DNA from: JBHIBR01 sp046759145 [NCBI: Nitrospinota bacterium]
GTDB taxonomy: Bacteria; UBA8248
NCBI GenBank assembly: GCA_046759145.1
Contig: JBHIBR010000127.1
Location: 1-5,987, forward strand
DNA: 5,987 nt
Direction: 5' to 3'
This document shows, one piece after another, positions 1-5,771 of this stretch; position 1 is the first letter of the stretch; every line of letters starts with the position of its first letter. A program made the translations under genes and the position numbers. Below the pieces are notes generated by a model that was not told the DNA's origin, searched no databases, and saw nothing but the letters and a program-made list of their open reading frames with translations.

Positions 1-519
1 GATGGCCCCGGCCGGGCAGGCCCGCGCGGGTCGCTTGAGCCTTCGCTTGATGACCTCGCGCTTGAGCCGGCTCAGGTGGTCGATGAAGAGAATCCCCTCC
101 AGGTGGTCTATCTCGTGCTGGAGCACCTGGGCCCTCAACCCCTCCGCTCGCACGCGCACTTTTTCTCCCTCGAGGTTGAGCCCCCTCACCCGGACCAGTG
201 CCGCCCGTTTCACCTCTTCCCTCACCTCGGGGAGCGAGAGGCAGGCCTCCTCCTCCCGCGCCTCACCCTCGGCGTAGACCAGCTCCGGGTTGACCAGGAT
301 CAGAAGCTCATCCGGGTCCAGCCCGGCCGAGGTGTCCACCACGATGAGGCGGATGGCCTCGCCCACTTGGGGCGCGGCGAGGCCGATGCCCGGGGCGGCG
401 TGGAGCGCCTCCACCATGTCGGCGGCGAGGCGCCGGATGCGCCTGTCCACTTTTTCCACGCGCGCACAGCGGGCCCGCAGGATGGGGTCGGGATAAAGAC
501 GTATCTCGCGCCGCGCCAC
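1..519 (-). CDS. def: Peptide deformylase, C-terminus cut by window edge
   Basis: This metalloenzyme removes the N-formyl group from the initiator methionine of new proteins as they leave the ribosome. The 173 visible residues carry all three family motifs: GIGLAAPQVG at 44-53, a motif-2 variant EACLS at 91-95 whose Cys93 should be a metal ligand, and QHEIDHLEG at 134-142, where His135 and His139 bind metal and Glu136 is catalytic. The start is a GTG; the resulting MARREIRLYPDPILR matches the usual N-terminus of the family. Two GAGGAG copies lie just upstream (positions 531-536 and 522-527), the first overlapping the end of recX. Only 8 bases separate it from recX, so co-transcription is expected. 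Only a short basic tail should be missing, since family members of 165-190 residues end soon after this point. Oddities are Ala in place of the usual Gly in EGCLS and Glu where a Gly commonly follows LSLP. Identity is nearly certain. Confidence 0.96.
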   Translation of the reverse strand, partial: MARREIRLYPDPILRARCARVEKVDRRIRRLAADMVEALHAAPGIGLAAPQVGEAIRLIVVDTSAGLDPDELLILVNPELVYAEGEAREEEACLSLPEVREEVKRAALVRVRGLNLEGEKVRVRAEGLRAQVLQHEIDHLEGILFIDHLSRLKREVIKRRLKRPARACPAGAI

Positions 520-521
520 GG

Positions 522-536
522 CTCCTCTTACTCCTC
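522..536 (-). promoter_or_regulatory. Doubled ribosome binding site of def
   Basis: Two GAGGAG sequences stand in tandem, separated by the recX stop region. The upstream copy (531-536) is 11 bases from the GTG start of def and the downstream copy (522-527) only 2 bases. The upstream copy encodes the final Glu-Glu of RecX and looks the more usable. This supports the GTG at 519 as the start and suggests coupling to recX translation. Confidence 0.6.
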
Positions 537-1028
537 GCGGGGGAGCTCTTCTGTTCCCAGGAGCTCCCGGCAGACCTCCAGCGCGAGTCCATCGGCGAAA
601 CCACGCCGCTTGAGGAAGGCCCCCAGCCGCTCGAAGCGCCGCTCGCCTCGGAGGCTGGCGAGCTTCTTCTGCGCCGCACGCCGCGCCCACTCGGCCTCGG
701 GCCGCTCCGCGTAGGCCGCCTCGAGGGCTCGCTCCACGACCTCCCCCTCGAGGCCGCGTCCAAGGAGGTCGCGCCGGAGGGCAAAGCGGCCCATGGGTCG
801 GCTCTCCAGGCGGTAGCGCGCCCAGGCGAGGGCCAAGCGGACATCGTCCACAAGCCCCAATTCCTCCAGGCGCGCCAGCTCATCCTTGATCGCGGAGGGT
901 TCGAAACCCCGGCGGCGGAGCTGGGCCCGCAGCTCGGCGCAGCTCCGCGAGCGGACGGCAAGGAGGCGGAGGGCAACCTCCCGCAAGCTCTCCGGTTCGG
1001 GGGAAGTCGCTCGGGCGACTCTCTTCAT
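528..1028 (-). CDS. recX: Regulatory protein RecX
   Basis: RecX binds RecA filaments and modulates (usually inhibits) RecA recombinase and coprotease activity. The 166-residue product is all-helical in character and rich in Arg, Leu and Glu, as expected of the three tandem three-helix repeats of the family. Recognisable segments are [15 protein letters not shown] at about 33-47, [23 protein letters not shown] at about 71-93 (the typical x-LGL-x-DD-x-R pattern), a second repeat around [14 protein letters not shown] at 100-113, and a third around [10 protein letters not shown] at 135-144. Length is usual for the family. The ATG overlaps the recA stop codon as ATGA, the classic recA-recX arrangement, and no strong Shine-Dalgarno of its own is seen, so translation is probably coupled to recA. 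A short GC stem (1033-1043) sits just before the start but has no T-tract, so I do not call it a terminator. The def gene follows after 8 bases. Confidence 0.95.
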   Translation of the reverse strand: MKRVARATSPEPESLREVALRLLAVRSRSCAELRAQLRRRGFEPSAIKDELARLEELGLVDDVRLALAWARYRLESRPMGRFALRRDLLGRGLEGEVVERALEAAYAERPEAEWARRAAQKKLASLRGERRFERLGAFLKRRGFADGLALEVCRELLGTEELPREE

Positions 1029-2119
1029 GTGCGCCCGGCGGGCCCTCGCTCGTGGGGGGAGGAGCTCTTGCCGCTGGGGGAGGATTCCCCGGACTCCTCG
1101 GCGGGGCCGCCCTCGGCCGGCAGGAGACCGAGGCCTGCCCGCACCTCGGCCTCGAGACGCGCCAAGAGGTCGGGGCTCTCCTCAAGGGTGCGCCGCGCAT
1201 TCTCCCGGCCCTGGCCGATGCGCTCCTCCTGATAGGTGTACCAGGAACCCGTCTTTCTTACGACGCCCCGCTCGGCGGCGAGGTCGAGGAAGTCCCCCAC
1301 CTTCGAGATCCCCTTGCCGTAGAGGATGTCGAACTCCGCCTGGCGGAAGGGAGGGCTCAGCTTGTTCTTCACCACCCGCACCCGCGTGCGGCTGCCCACC
1401 ACCTCGTTGCCCTCCTTGATGGCCGCTACGCGGCGGATGTCGAGGCGCACCGATCCATAGAACTTCAGGGCGTTCCCCCCGGGGGTGGTCTCGGGGTTGC
1501 CGAACATCACTCCGATGCGCTGGCGGATCTGGTTCACGAAAACGACACACGTGCGGCTTTTGCTGATCACCGCCGTGAGCTTCCGGAGCGCCTGGCTCAT
1601 CAGGCGGGCCTGGAGGCCCATGTGGGCGTCGCCCATCTCCCCCTCCAGCTCCGCCTTGGGGACGAGGGCCGCCACCGAGTCGATCACCACCACGTCCAGC
1701 GCCCCGCTGCGGACCAGCACCTCGGCGATCTCGAGCGCCTGCTCCCCCGTGTCAGGCTGGGAGAGGACCAGGTCGTCGAGCGCCACCCCCAGCGCCTTGG
1801 CGTAGGTGGGGTCGAGGGCGTGCTCGGCATCGATGAAAGCGGCCATCCCTCCCCCCCGCTGGGCCTCGGCGATGATGTGGAGGGCCAGGGTGGTCTTGCC
1901 CGAGGACTCGGGGCCGAAGATCTCTACCACCCGCCCCCGCGGCACGCCCCCCACGCCGAGGGCGGCGTCCAGGCTGATGGAACCCGTGGAGATGACGGGG
2001 ACCGCCCCCACGTCCAACCCTTCGCCCAGCTTCATGATGGCGCCCTTGCCGAACTGGCGCTCGATGTGGGCGAAGGCCATGCTCAGGGCCTTCTCGCGCT
2101 CGCTCTTTGCCTCTTTCAT
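1025..2119 (-). CDS. recA: Recombinase RecA
   Basis: This is the DNA-dependent ATPase that forms filaments on single-stranded DNA, drives homologous strand exchange and stimulates LexA self-cleavage. The 364-residue protein aligns along its length with known RecA. It has the N-terminal polymerisation helix, Walker A GPESSGKT at 69-76, the catalytic-Glu segment [10 protein letters not shown] with Glu99, Walker B LDVVVIDS at 141-148, loop L1 near [11 protein letters not shown] at 159-169, and loop L2 with [20 protein letters not shown] at 196-215. It also has [19 protein letters not shown] at 235-253 and the C-terminal domain with [16 protein letters not shown] at 289-304. The ATG at 2119 is chosen over an in-frame start at 2197 because it gives the standard N-terminus ([16 protein letters not shown]) and has a purine-rich binding site. 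The last 30 or so residues form a Ser/Gly/Pro/Glu-rich tail, mixed in charge rather than strongly acidic. It overlaps recX by 4 bases and has a 64-base upstream gap, the likely place for its own promoter. Confidence 0.99.
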   Translation of the reverse strand: MKEAKSEREKALSMAFAHIERQFGKGAIMKLGEGLDVGAVPVISTGSISLDAALGVGGVPRGRVVEIFGPESSGKTTLALHIIAEAQRGGGMAAFIDAEHALDPTYAKALGVALDDLVLSQPDTGEQALEIAEVLVRSGALDVVVIDSVAALVPKAELEGEMGDAHMGLQARLMSQALRKLTAVISKSRTCVVFVNQIRQRIGVMFGNPETTPGGNALKFYGSVRLDIRRVAAIKEGNEVVGSRTRVRVVKNKLSPPFRQAEFDILYGKGISKVGDFLDLAAERGVVRKTGSWYTYQEERIGQGRENARRTLEESPDLLARLEAEVRAGLGLLPAEGGPAEESGESSPSGKSSSPHERGPAGRT

Positions 2120-2122
2120 AAT

Positions 2123-2134
2123 CCTCGCCCCCTC
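2123..2134 (-). promoter_or_regulatory. Ribosome binding site of recA
   Basis: The stretch GAGGGGGCGAGG precedes the recA ATG. The GAGGGGG part ends 8 bases before the ATG and the GAGG part 3 bases before it. The first has ideal spacing. It supports the start at 2119 and argues against the longer in-frame start at 2197, which would lie inside the thpR coding region. Confidence 0.65.
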
Positions 2135-2168
2135 ATGATGCGGGCGAACCCAACGCGCGCACGGCTCC

Positions 2169-2197
2169 ACTCTACCCCACGCTTCACCCGCCGGCAA
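2169..2197 (-). promoter_or_regulatory. Possible sigma-70 type promoter for recA
   Basis: On the minus strand a TTGCCG (2192-2197) and a TAGAGT (2169-2174) are separated by exactly 17 bases. Each matches four of six positions of the TTGACA and TATAAT consensus. The -35 element lies in the last codons of thpR and the -10 element in the gap. A start site near 2161-2163 would give a leader of about 43 bases before the recA ATG. In DNA this GC-rich, two four-of-six boxes with ideal spacing are suggestive but not proof. No inverted repeat resembling a LexA operator overlaps it. Confidence 0.35.
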
Positions 2198-2795
2198 CGT
2201 CGCCCAGGGGGACGGCGGCCAGGGGCGTGTAGCGGGCCCCCGCGCGGGAGAGCTCGCTCTGGATGAACATCAGACGGTCGGCTTCGAGCAAGGGGGGCGA
2301 GGGGGCGAGGAGACGTTCGGCCTCCCGGAAGGCTCCCTCCACCCGGATGCGGTCCAGCCGCCGCGCCTCACCCCGGGGACGGCCCACAGTGAGGTGAGCC
2401 CGGAAGGGTCGCTCTTCGGGGGGAAAGCCCAGGGGGGCGAGCTCCCGCTCCACCGCGCCCTGGAGTTCCATCAGCGCCCACACTCCAGCGTCCCCCGCAG
2501 CGGGGCCCAGCCACACCACCCGCGGTCTCACAGGGTTCGGAAAACACCCCACCTGCACAAGCGCCATGCGGAAAGCGGCCCGACCCGACGCCGCCCGCCT
2601 GAGCGCCTCCTCGATGGCCGGGAGCCGGCTTTCGTCGGTGTCGCCCAGGAACCTCAACGTGAGGTGTATGCTCCCGGCGGGGAGCCAGCGGTAGCCGGGA
2701 AAGGCACCCTGGCGCTCCAGGGCCTGCTGGACCTCCGCCAGCCGGGCCCGAAGCCCCTCCCCGAGGGGGAGGGCCACGAAGGTGCGGATGCCCAC
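2184..2795 (-). CDS. thpR: RNA 2',3'-cyclic phosphodiesterase (2H family, LigT-like)
   Basis: Members of this family open RNA 2',3'-cyclic phosphates to 2'-phosphates, and the Escherichia coli member was first found as a 2'-5' RNA ligase. The 203-residue product has the two signature H-x-T motifs of 2H phosphoesterases. The first is in [14 protein letters not shown] with His44 and Thr46, the second in [12 protein letters not shown] with His134 and Thr136. These form the paired catalytic centre. The N-terminus [17 protein letters not shown] is typical, as is the late block [20 protein letters not shown]. Length is slightly above the usual 175-190. The start is GTG at 2795, one base after the stop of the pncC gene, with a strong GGAGGAGGG five bases upstream; no better start exists in frame. 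The thpR-recA order is conserved in several bacterial groups, but the physiological RNA substrate is unknown. Confidence 0.94.
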   Translation of the reverse strand: MGIRTFVALPLGEGLRARLAEVQQALERQGAFPGYRWLPAGSIHLTLRFLGDTDESRLPAIEEALRRAASGRAAFRMALVQVGCFPNPVRPRVVWLGPAAGDAGVWALMELQGAVERELAPLGFPPEERPFRAHLTVGRPRGEARRLDRIRVEGAFREAERLLAPSPPLLEADRLMFIQSELSRAGARYTPLAAVPLGDVAGG

Positions 2796-2796
2796 C

Positions 2797-3282
2797 TCAA
2801 CCCTCCTCCAGGTAGTCTCTCAGGAGGGCGAGGGCGGCCTCTGTGCTCTGCTCTTTTATGGATTCCCGCTCGCCTCGGAACTGACGGCGCTGGCAGCGCG
2901 TCCCCCCCGGGCCGGCCACCGCCACGAACACCGTCCCCACGGGCTTCTCGGGGCTCCCCCCGGAGGGGCCGGCGATGCCCGTGATGGCTACGCTCACCTG
3001 GGCCCGGCTCTTCCTCAGTATCCCCTCCGCCATGGCGCGGGCGGTGGGCTCGCTCACCGCGCCGTGGGCGGCGATGGTCTCGGGGGGAACGCCCAGGAGG
3101 TCCGTCTTCGCCCCGTTGCTGTAGGTCACCACCCCCCGCTCGAAGTAGTCGGAGCTCCCGGCGACGTTGGTCACCCGGTGGCCCAAGAGGCCCCCCGTGC
3201 AGCTCTCCGCAAGGGCCAGCCGGTAGCCCCGGGCCCGAAGCAGGGAGCCGATGGCCCGCTCAAGAGGCCCGCCACCTTTCAA
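2797..3282 (-). CDS. pncC: Nicotinamide-nucleotide amidase, CinA C-terminal (PncC) type
   Basis: This enzyme deamidates nicotinamide mononucleotide to nicotinic acid mononucleotide, recycling the pyridine moiety to NAD. The product is only the CinA C-terminal domain; the N-terminal molybdopterin-binding-like domain of full CinA is absent, so it is a stand-alone PncC. Counting from the TTG start, key blocks are ALAESCTGG at 23-31 with the probable nucleophile Ser27, FERGVVTYSNGAKTDLLGV at 48-66, GAVSEPTARAMAEG at 74-87 and AITGIAGPSGGSPEKPVGTVF at 99-119. The 161-residue length fits the family. A longer reading from a GTG at 3321 is possible. I prefer the TTG at 3282, because it overlaps the pgpA stop as TTGA and has GGGGAG 8 bases upstream, while the GTG lies well inside pgpA with a weak site. 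It ends one base before thpR. The family is secure, the exact start moderately so. Confidence 0.93.
   Translation of the reverse strand: MKGGGPLERAIGSLLRARGYRLALAESCTGGLLGHRVTNVAGSSDYFERGVVTYSNGAKTDLLGVPPETIAAHGAVSEPTARAMAEGILRKSRAQVSVAITGIAGPSGGSPEKPVGTVFVAVAGPGGTRCQRRQFRGERESIKEQSTEAALALLRDYLEEG
2801..2809 (-). promoter_or_regulatory. Ribosome binding site of thpR
   Basis: GGAGGAGGG is close to a perfect anti-16S complement and sits 5 bases before the GTG start of thpR. It lies inside the last codons of pncC. It fixes the GTG at 2795 as the start and implies that ribosomes finishing pncC can reinitiate on thpR. Confidence 0.7.
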
Positions 3283-3785
3283 AGCGCGAACTCCCCACCC
3301 CAGGCCCCGCGCACAAGCCACAGGGTTCCCGCCGTCACGAGGCCCGCCGCCACATCGTCGCCCACCACGCCCCAGCCTCCCGAGAAGGCTTCCAGCCTCC
3401 GGAAGGGCTTGAGGCTATCCAGGCCCCGGAAGAGGAGAAAGGCCGCGAGCCACCACCAGCCGAGGCGCGCGGGAGCCCCTACCAGCGCCCAGCACATGCC
3501 CGCCGCCTCGTCCAGCACCAGTTCGGGGGGGTCCTTGTGGCCGAGGATGCGCTCGGCCCTCCCCGTCGCCCAGACGGCGAGCGCGCTCACCCCGGCCGCC
3601 CCCGCGAGCAGCCCCCACGGGCCCAGGTAGAGGAAAAGCCAGGCGAGAACTGCCCCCTCGGCCGAGCCCGCCGTGCCGGGGGCAAAGGGGACATATCCCG
3701 CGCCCCCCCCTCGCGCCAGCCACAGGGCCAGGCGGGAGCCGAACCCCCTCTCCCCCTCAGCGGCCCACGTGGGCACGGCCGGCAC
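3279..3785 (-). CDS. pgpA: Phosphatidylglycerophosphatase A
   Basis: This membrane phosphatase converts phosphatidylglycerophosphate to phosphatidylglycerol, two steps after the CdsA product CDP-diacylglycerol. The 168-residue product shows the family blocks in order: PFAPGTAGSAEG at 33-44, HKDPPELVLDEAAGM at 83-97 with the acidic metal-site residues, FRGLDSLKPF at 119-128 and GGWGVVGDDVAAG at 136-148. Hydrophobic segments at about 45-73, 107-118 and 143-158 fit a polytopic inner-membrane protein. The start is uncertain. GTG at 3785 is the furthest upstream and overlaps dxr by 29 bases; a second GTG at 3776 is also possible. Neither has a strong binding site, and homology really begins near FGSRLALWLARG at 15-26. 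A run of eight G on the coding strand (3703-3710) lies just before the first motif. The stop overlaps the pncC start. Family assignment is firm. Confidence 0.92.
   Translation of the reverse strand: MPAVPTWAAEGERGFGSRLALWLARGGGAGYVPFAPGTAGSAEGAVLAWLFLYLGPWGLLAGAAGVSALAVWATGRAERILGHKDPPELVLDEAAGMCWALVGAPARLGWWWLAAFLLFRGLDSLKPFRRLEAFSGGWGVVGDDVAAGLVTAGTLWLVRGAWGGEFAL
3291..3296 (-). promoter_or_regulatory. Ribosome binding site deciding the pncC TTG start
   Basis: GGGGAG, within the final codons of pgpA, lies 8 bases before the TTG that overlaps the pgpA stop codon as TTGA. This spacing is ideal and is the main reason for choosing TTG at 3282 over the GTG at 3321. Confidence 0.55.
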
Positions 3786-4932
3786 TCACCCGCTTGCGGG
3801 CCGCGTCCCGGGCCCAGGAGTCCGCTTCCAGCACCGCCTCCAGGTCATCCACCGGCGCGGGCCGGTGGAGGTCCAGGGTGGCCTGGATGGTGGTGGCGAT
3901 CTCGGCGAACCCCACCTCCTCCCCCAGGAAGGCGCGGACGGCCACCTCGTTGGCGGCGTTCAGGACGGCGGGCATGGTGCCCCCCTCCCGGAGCGCCTGG
4001 AAGGCCAGGGGGAGGCAGGGAAAGCGCTCCATGTCGGGAGCCTCGAAGGTGAGGGTTTTGACGGCCGCGAGGTCGAGCCGCGGCAGGCGGTTGGGCAGCC
4101 GTTCCGGATGGGCGAGGGCGTGGGCGATGGGGATGCGCATGTCGGGCACGCTGAGCTGGGCCAGGAGGGTGCCGTCCACGAACTCCACCATCGAGTGGAC
4201 GATGCTCTGGGGGTGGATGAGGACCTCGATCCGGTCGGCCCCCACGCCGAAGAGCCAATGGGCCTCGATGACCTCCAGGCCTTTGTTCATGAGGGTGGCC
4301 GAATCCACCGTGATCTTGGGGCCCATCTTCCAATTGGGGTGTCGGAGGGCCTCGGCGGGGCTGACCCGGCCGAGCTCCTCCAGCGGGAGGGTGCGGAAGG
4401 GCCCCCCCGAGGCCGTGAGGACGAGGCGGCCCACATCCTCCCCGGGCCGCGCACCCAGGGCCTGGGCGATGGCGCTGTGCTCGCTGTCCACCGGGAGGAC
4501 CCGCGCGTTGCGGCGGGCCGCCTCCCGGGTGATGAGCTCCCCCGCCATCACCAGGGTCTCCTTGTTGGCGAGCGCCACGTCCACCCCCGCGCGCACCGCC
4601 TCGAAGGTGGGCATGAGCCCCGCCGCCCCCACGAGGGCGGAGACCACCACATCCGCCCCCGCCTCCGTCGCCACCGCGCGCAGGCCCTCCTCCCCGTGGA
4701 GGACGCGCACCGGGAGGCCGTCCAGCAGGGAACGGAGGCGGCGGGCGTCCTCCCTTGAGGCGACCGAGACGATGGCAGGGCGGAACTCCCAGGCCTGCCC
4801 CGCCAGACGCTCCCACTGGCGTCCCGCCGCCAGGGCCACTACCTGGAAGCGGTCCGGATGCTCGGCCACGACCCGGAGGGTGTTCTCGCCGATGGAGCCC
4901 GTGGACCCCAGCACGGCCACCCGTTTGGGCAT
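3757..4932 (-). CDS. dxr: 1-deoxy-D-xylulose 5-phosphate reductoisomerase
   Basis: Dxr (IspC) converts 1-deoxy-D-xylulose 5-phosphate to 2-C-methyl-D-erythritol 4-phosphate with NADPH, the committed step of the MEP isoprenoid pathway and the target of fosmidomycin. The 391-residue protein is full length. It has the Rossmann nucleotide-binding loop GSTGSIG at 9-15, ANKETLVMAGE at 122-132, and metal ligands Asp149 and Glu151 in PVDSEHSAI with Glu220 in NKGLEVIEAHWLF. Substrate-binding parts are LTASGGPFR at 172-180 and HPNWKMG at 198-204 with the loop Trp201. IHPQSIVHSMVEF at 239-251, MRIPIAHAL at 265-273 and LNAANEVAV at 324-332 complete the pattern. The ATG at 4932 has AGAGGT 8 bases upstream. 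It follows cdsA after 40 bases, the common uppS-cdsA-dxr order, and its tail overlaps the pgpA start. The usual next gene, the site-2 protease rseP, is not here. Confidence 0.98.
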   Translation of the reverse strand: MPKRVAVLGSTGSIGENTLRVVAEHPDRFQVVALAAGRQWERLAGQAWEFRPAIVSVASREDARRLRSLLDGLPVRVLHGEEGLRAVATEAGADVVVSALVGAAGLMPTFEAVRAGVDVALANKETLVMAGELITREAARRNARVLPVDSEHSAIAQALGARPGEDVGRLVLTASGGPFRTLPLEELGRVSPAEALRHPNWKMGPKITVDSATLMNKGLEVIEAHWLFGVGADRIEVLIHPQSIVHSMVEFVDGTLLAQLSVPDMRIPIAHALAHPERLPNRLPRLDLAAVKTLTFEAPDMERFPCLPLAFQALREGGTMPAVLNAANEVAVRAFLGEEVGFAEIATTIQATLDLHRPAPVDDLEAVLEADSWARDAARKRVSAGRAHVGR

Positions 4933-4940
4933 GGGGAGAT

Positions 4941-4946
4941 ACCTCT
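4941..4946 (-). promoter_or_regulatory. Ribosome binding site of dxr
   Basis: AGAGGT stands 8 bases before the dxr ATG in the 40-base gap after cdsA. No convincing promoter or terminator hairpin was seen in the rest of this gap, so dxr is probably read from the cdsA transcript. Confidence 0.6.
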
Positions 4947-4972
4947 GACGAAGGAGTCCGCGCCGCCCTCAC

Positions 4973-5764
4973 TTAGGGGAGGAGCCAGCGCGCGACATGA
5001 TAAAACGCCGGAGCGGCGAAGAGCAAGCTGTCCACCCGGTCCAGCGTCCCGCCGTGGCCCGGGACGAGGGAGCCCGACTCCTTCACGCCCGCAGCCCGCT
5101 TGAGGAGCGACTCGGCCAGGTCGCCCAGCTGCCCCAGGGCGCCGAGACCCAGGCCCAGCAACGCCCCCGCGCCCGCCCCCCACAGCCCGAAGGCCCAGGC
5201 GCCCAACGCCCCCCCCAGGGCGCTCGCAAGGAGCCCCCCGAGGGCGCCCTCGGCCGTCTTGCGGGGGCTCAACAGGGGCGCCAGGGGGCGGCGGCCCAGC
5301 AGCCGCCCCGCGTAGAAGGCCCCCGTATCCCCGCCCCACACCGCGAGGCAGAGGAAGAGGACCAGCGAGCGCCCCTGCGGAAGCGCCCGCAGCGGCGCAA
5401 GGTGGGCGAGCGTCCAGCCCACGGCGAGGAGCCCCCAGAGGCCCAGCGCGAAGCCAAGGAGCCTCTCCCGCGGGGCCGCCCCTGCGCCGAGAGAGACCAG
5501 CAGCGCCGCCGGAAGGGCGAGAACAAGCCCCCAGTTCGGCCCCCCGGCCGGCCAGCCGTAGGCGAGAGCCACCAGCGCCGCGCCCCCCACCGCCCCTGCG
5601 AGAGGCGAGCCCGGCCACCCTCCCGCGCGCAGCAACCGGTGGAGCTCCCAGCTTGCGGCGCCCGCCGCCGCCGCCACGAGCAGGGCGAAGTAGAGGGGCG
5701 GGGCGGCCCAGACCAGGGCCACGAAGGGGGGAAGGAAGACCGCGGCGGTCAGGTGGCGGACCAA
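4973..5764 (-). CDS. cdsA: Phosphatidate cytidylyltransferase (CDP-diacylglycerol synthase)
   Basis: CdsA is an integral membrane enzyme that joins phosphatidate and CTP to give CDP-diacylglycerol, the precursor of the anionic and ethanolamine phospholipids. The 263-residue product is strongly hydrophobic, with about seven or eight likely membrane segments (near 6-20, 23-37, 56-70, 79-94, 102-120, 132-144, 174-192 and 194-212). The conserved AVWGGDTGAFYAGRLLG at 141-157, SPRKTAEGALGG at 166-177 and GDLAESLLKR at 214-223 are followed by the C-terminal signature VKESGSLVPGHGGTLDRVDS at 227-246. Two signature positions differ from the common form: Glu229 replaces Asp in the usual K-D pair, and Thr240 replaces an aliphatic residue before L-D-R. 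The start is a TTG at 5764, 7 bases after the uppS stop, with AGAGG 11 bases upstream; no ATG or GTG fits, and the resulting MVRHLTAAVFLPP resembles family N-termini. Confidence 0.95.
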   Translation of the reverse strand: MVRHLTAAVFLPPFVALVWAAPPLYFALLVAAAAGAASWELHRLLRAGGWPGSPLAGAVGGAALVALAYGWPAGGPNWGLVLALPAALLVSLGAGAAPRERLLGFALGLWGLLAVGWTLAHLAPLRALPQGRSLVLFLCLAVWGGDTGAFYAGRLLGRRPLAPLLSPRKTAEGALGGLLASALGGALGAWAFGLWGAGAGALLGLGLGALGQLGDLAESLLKRAAGVKESGSLVPGHGGTLDRVDSLLFAAPAFYHVARWLLP

Positions 5765-5771
5765 GGGCTTC

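Noticed and set aside
1033-1043. GC-rich stem between recA and recX as a terminator
   Set aside because: The stem has almost no loop room, no following T-tract, and lies within the recA coding end. It is expected by chance at this GC content.
2120-2197. Longer RecA N-terminus from an upstream in-frame start at 2197
   Set aside because: The extra 26 residues do not resemble any RecA and overlap the thpR end. The ATG at 2119 has a binding site and gives the standard N-terminus.
1052-2266. A 404-codon plus-strand open frame antisense to recA
   Set aside because: It mirrors recA codon structure in GC-rich DNA where stop codons are rare. Its protein is His/Gly/Arg-rich with no recognisable domain, while the minus strand encodes an unmistakable RecA.
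3283-3321. GTG start at 3321 for pncC
   Set aside because: It would add 13 residues not typical of the family, overlaps pgpA by 43 bases and has only a weak binding site. The TTG overlapping the pgpA stop is better placed.
3789-3800. Perfect 12-base palindrome just upstream of the pgpA GTG
   Set aside because: It is inside the dxr coding region, with too short a loop for a stable hairpin. Palindromes of this size are frequent in such GC-rich DNA and nothing else supports an operator.
3673-4948. Two long plus-strand open frames (361 and 384 codons) antisense to dxr and pgpA
   Set aside because: Low-complexity composition and no family resemblance. Both are shadows of the well-supported minus-strand genes.
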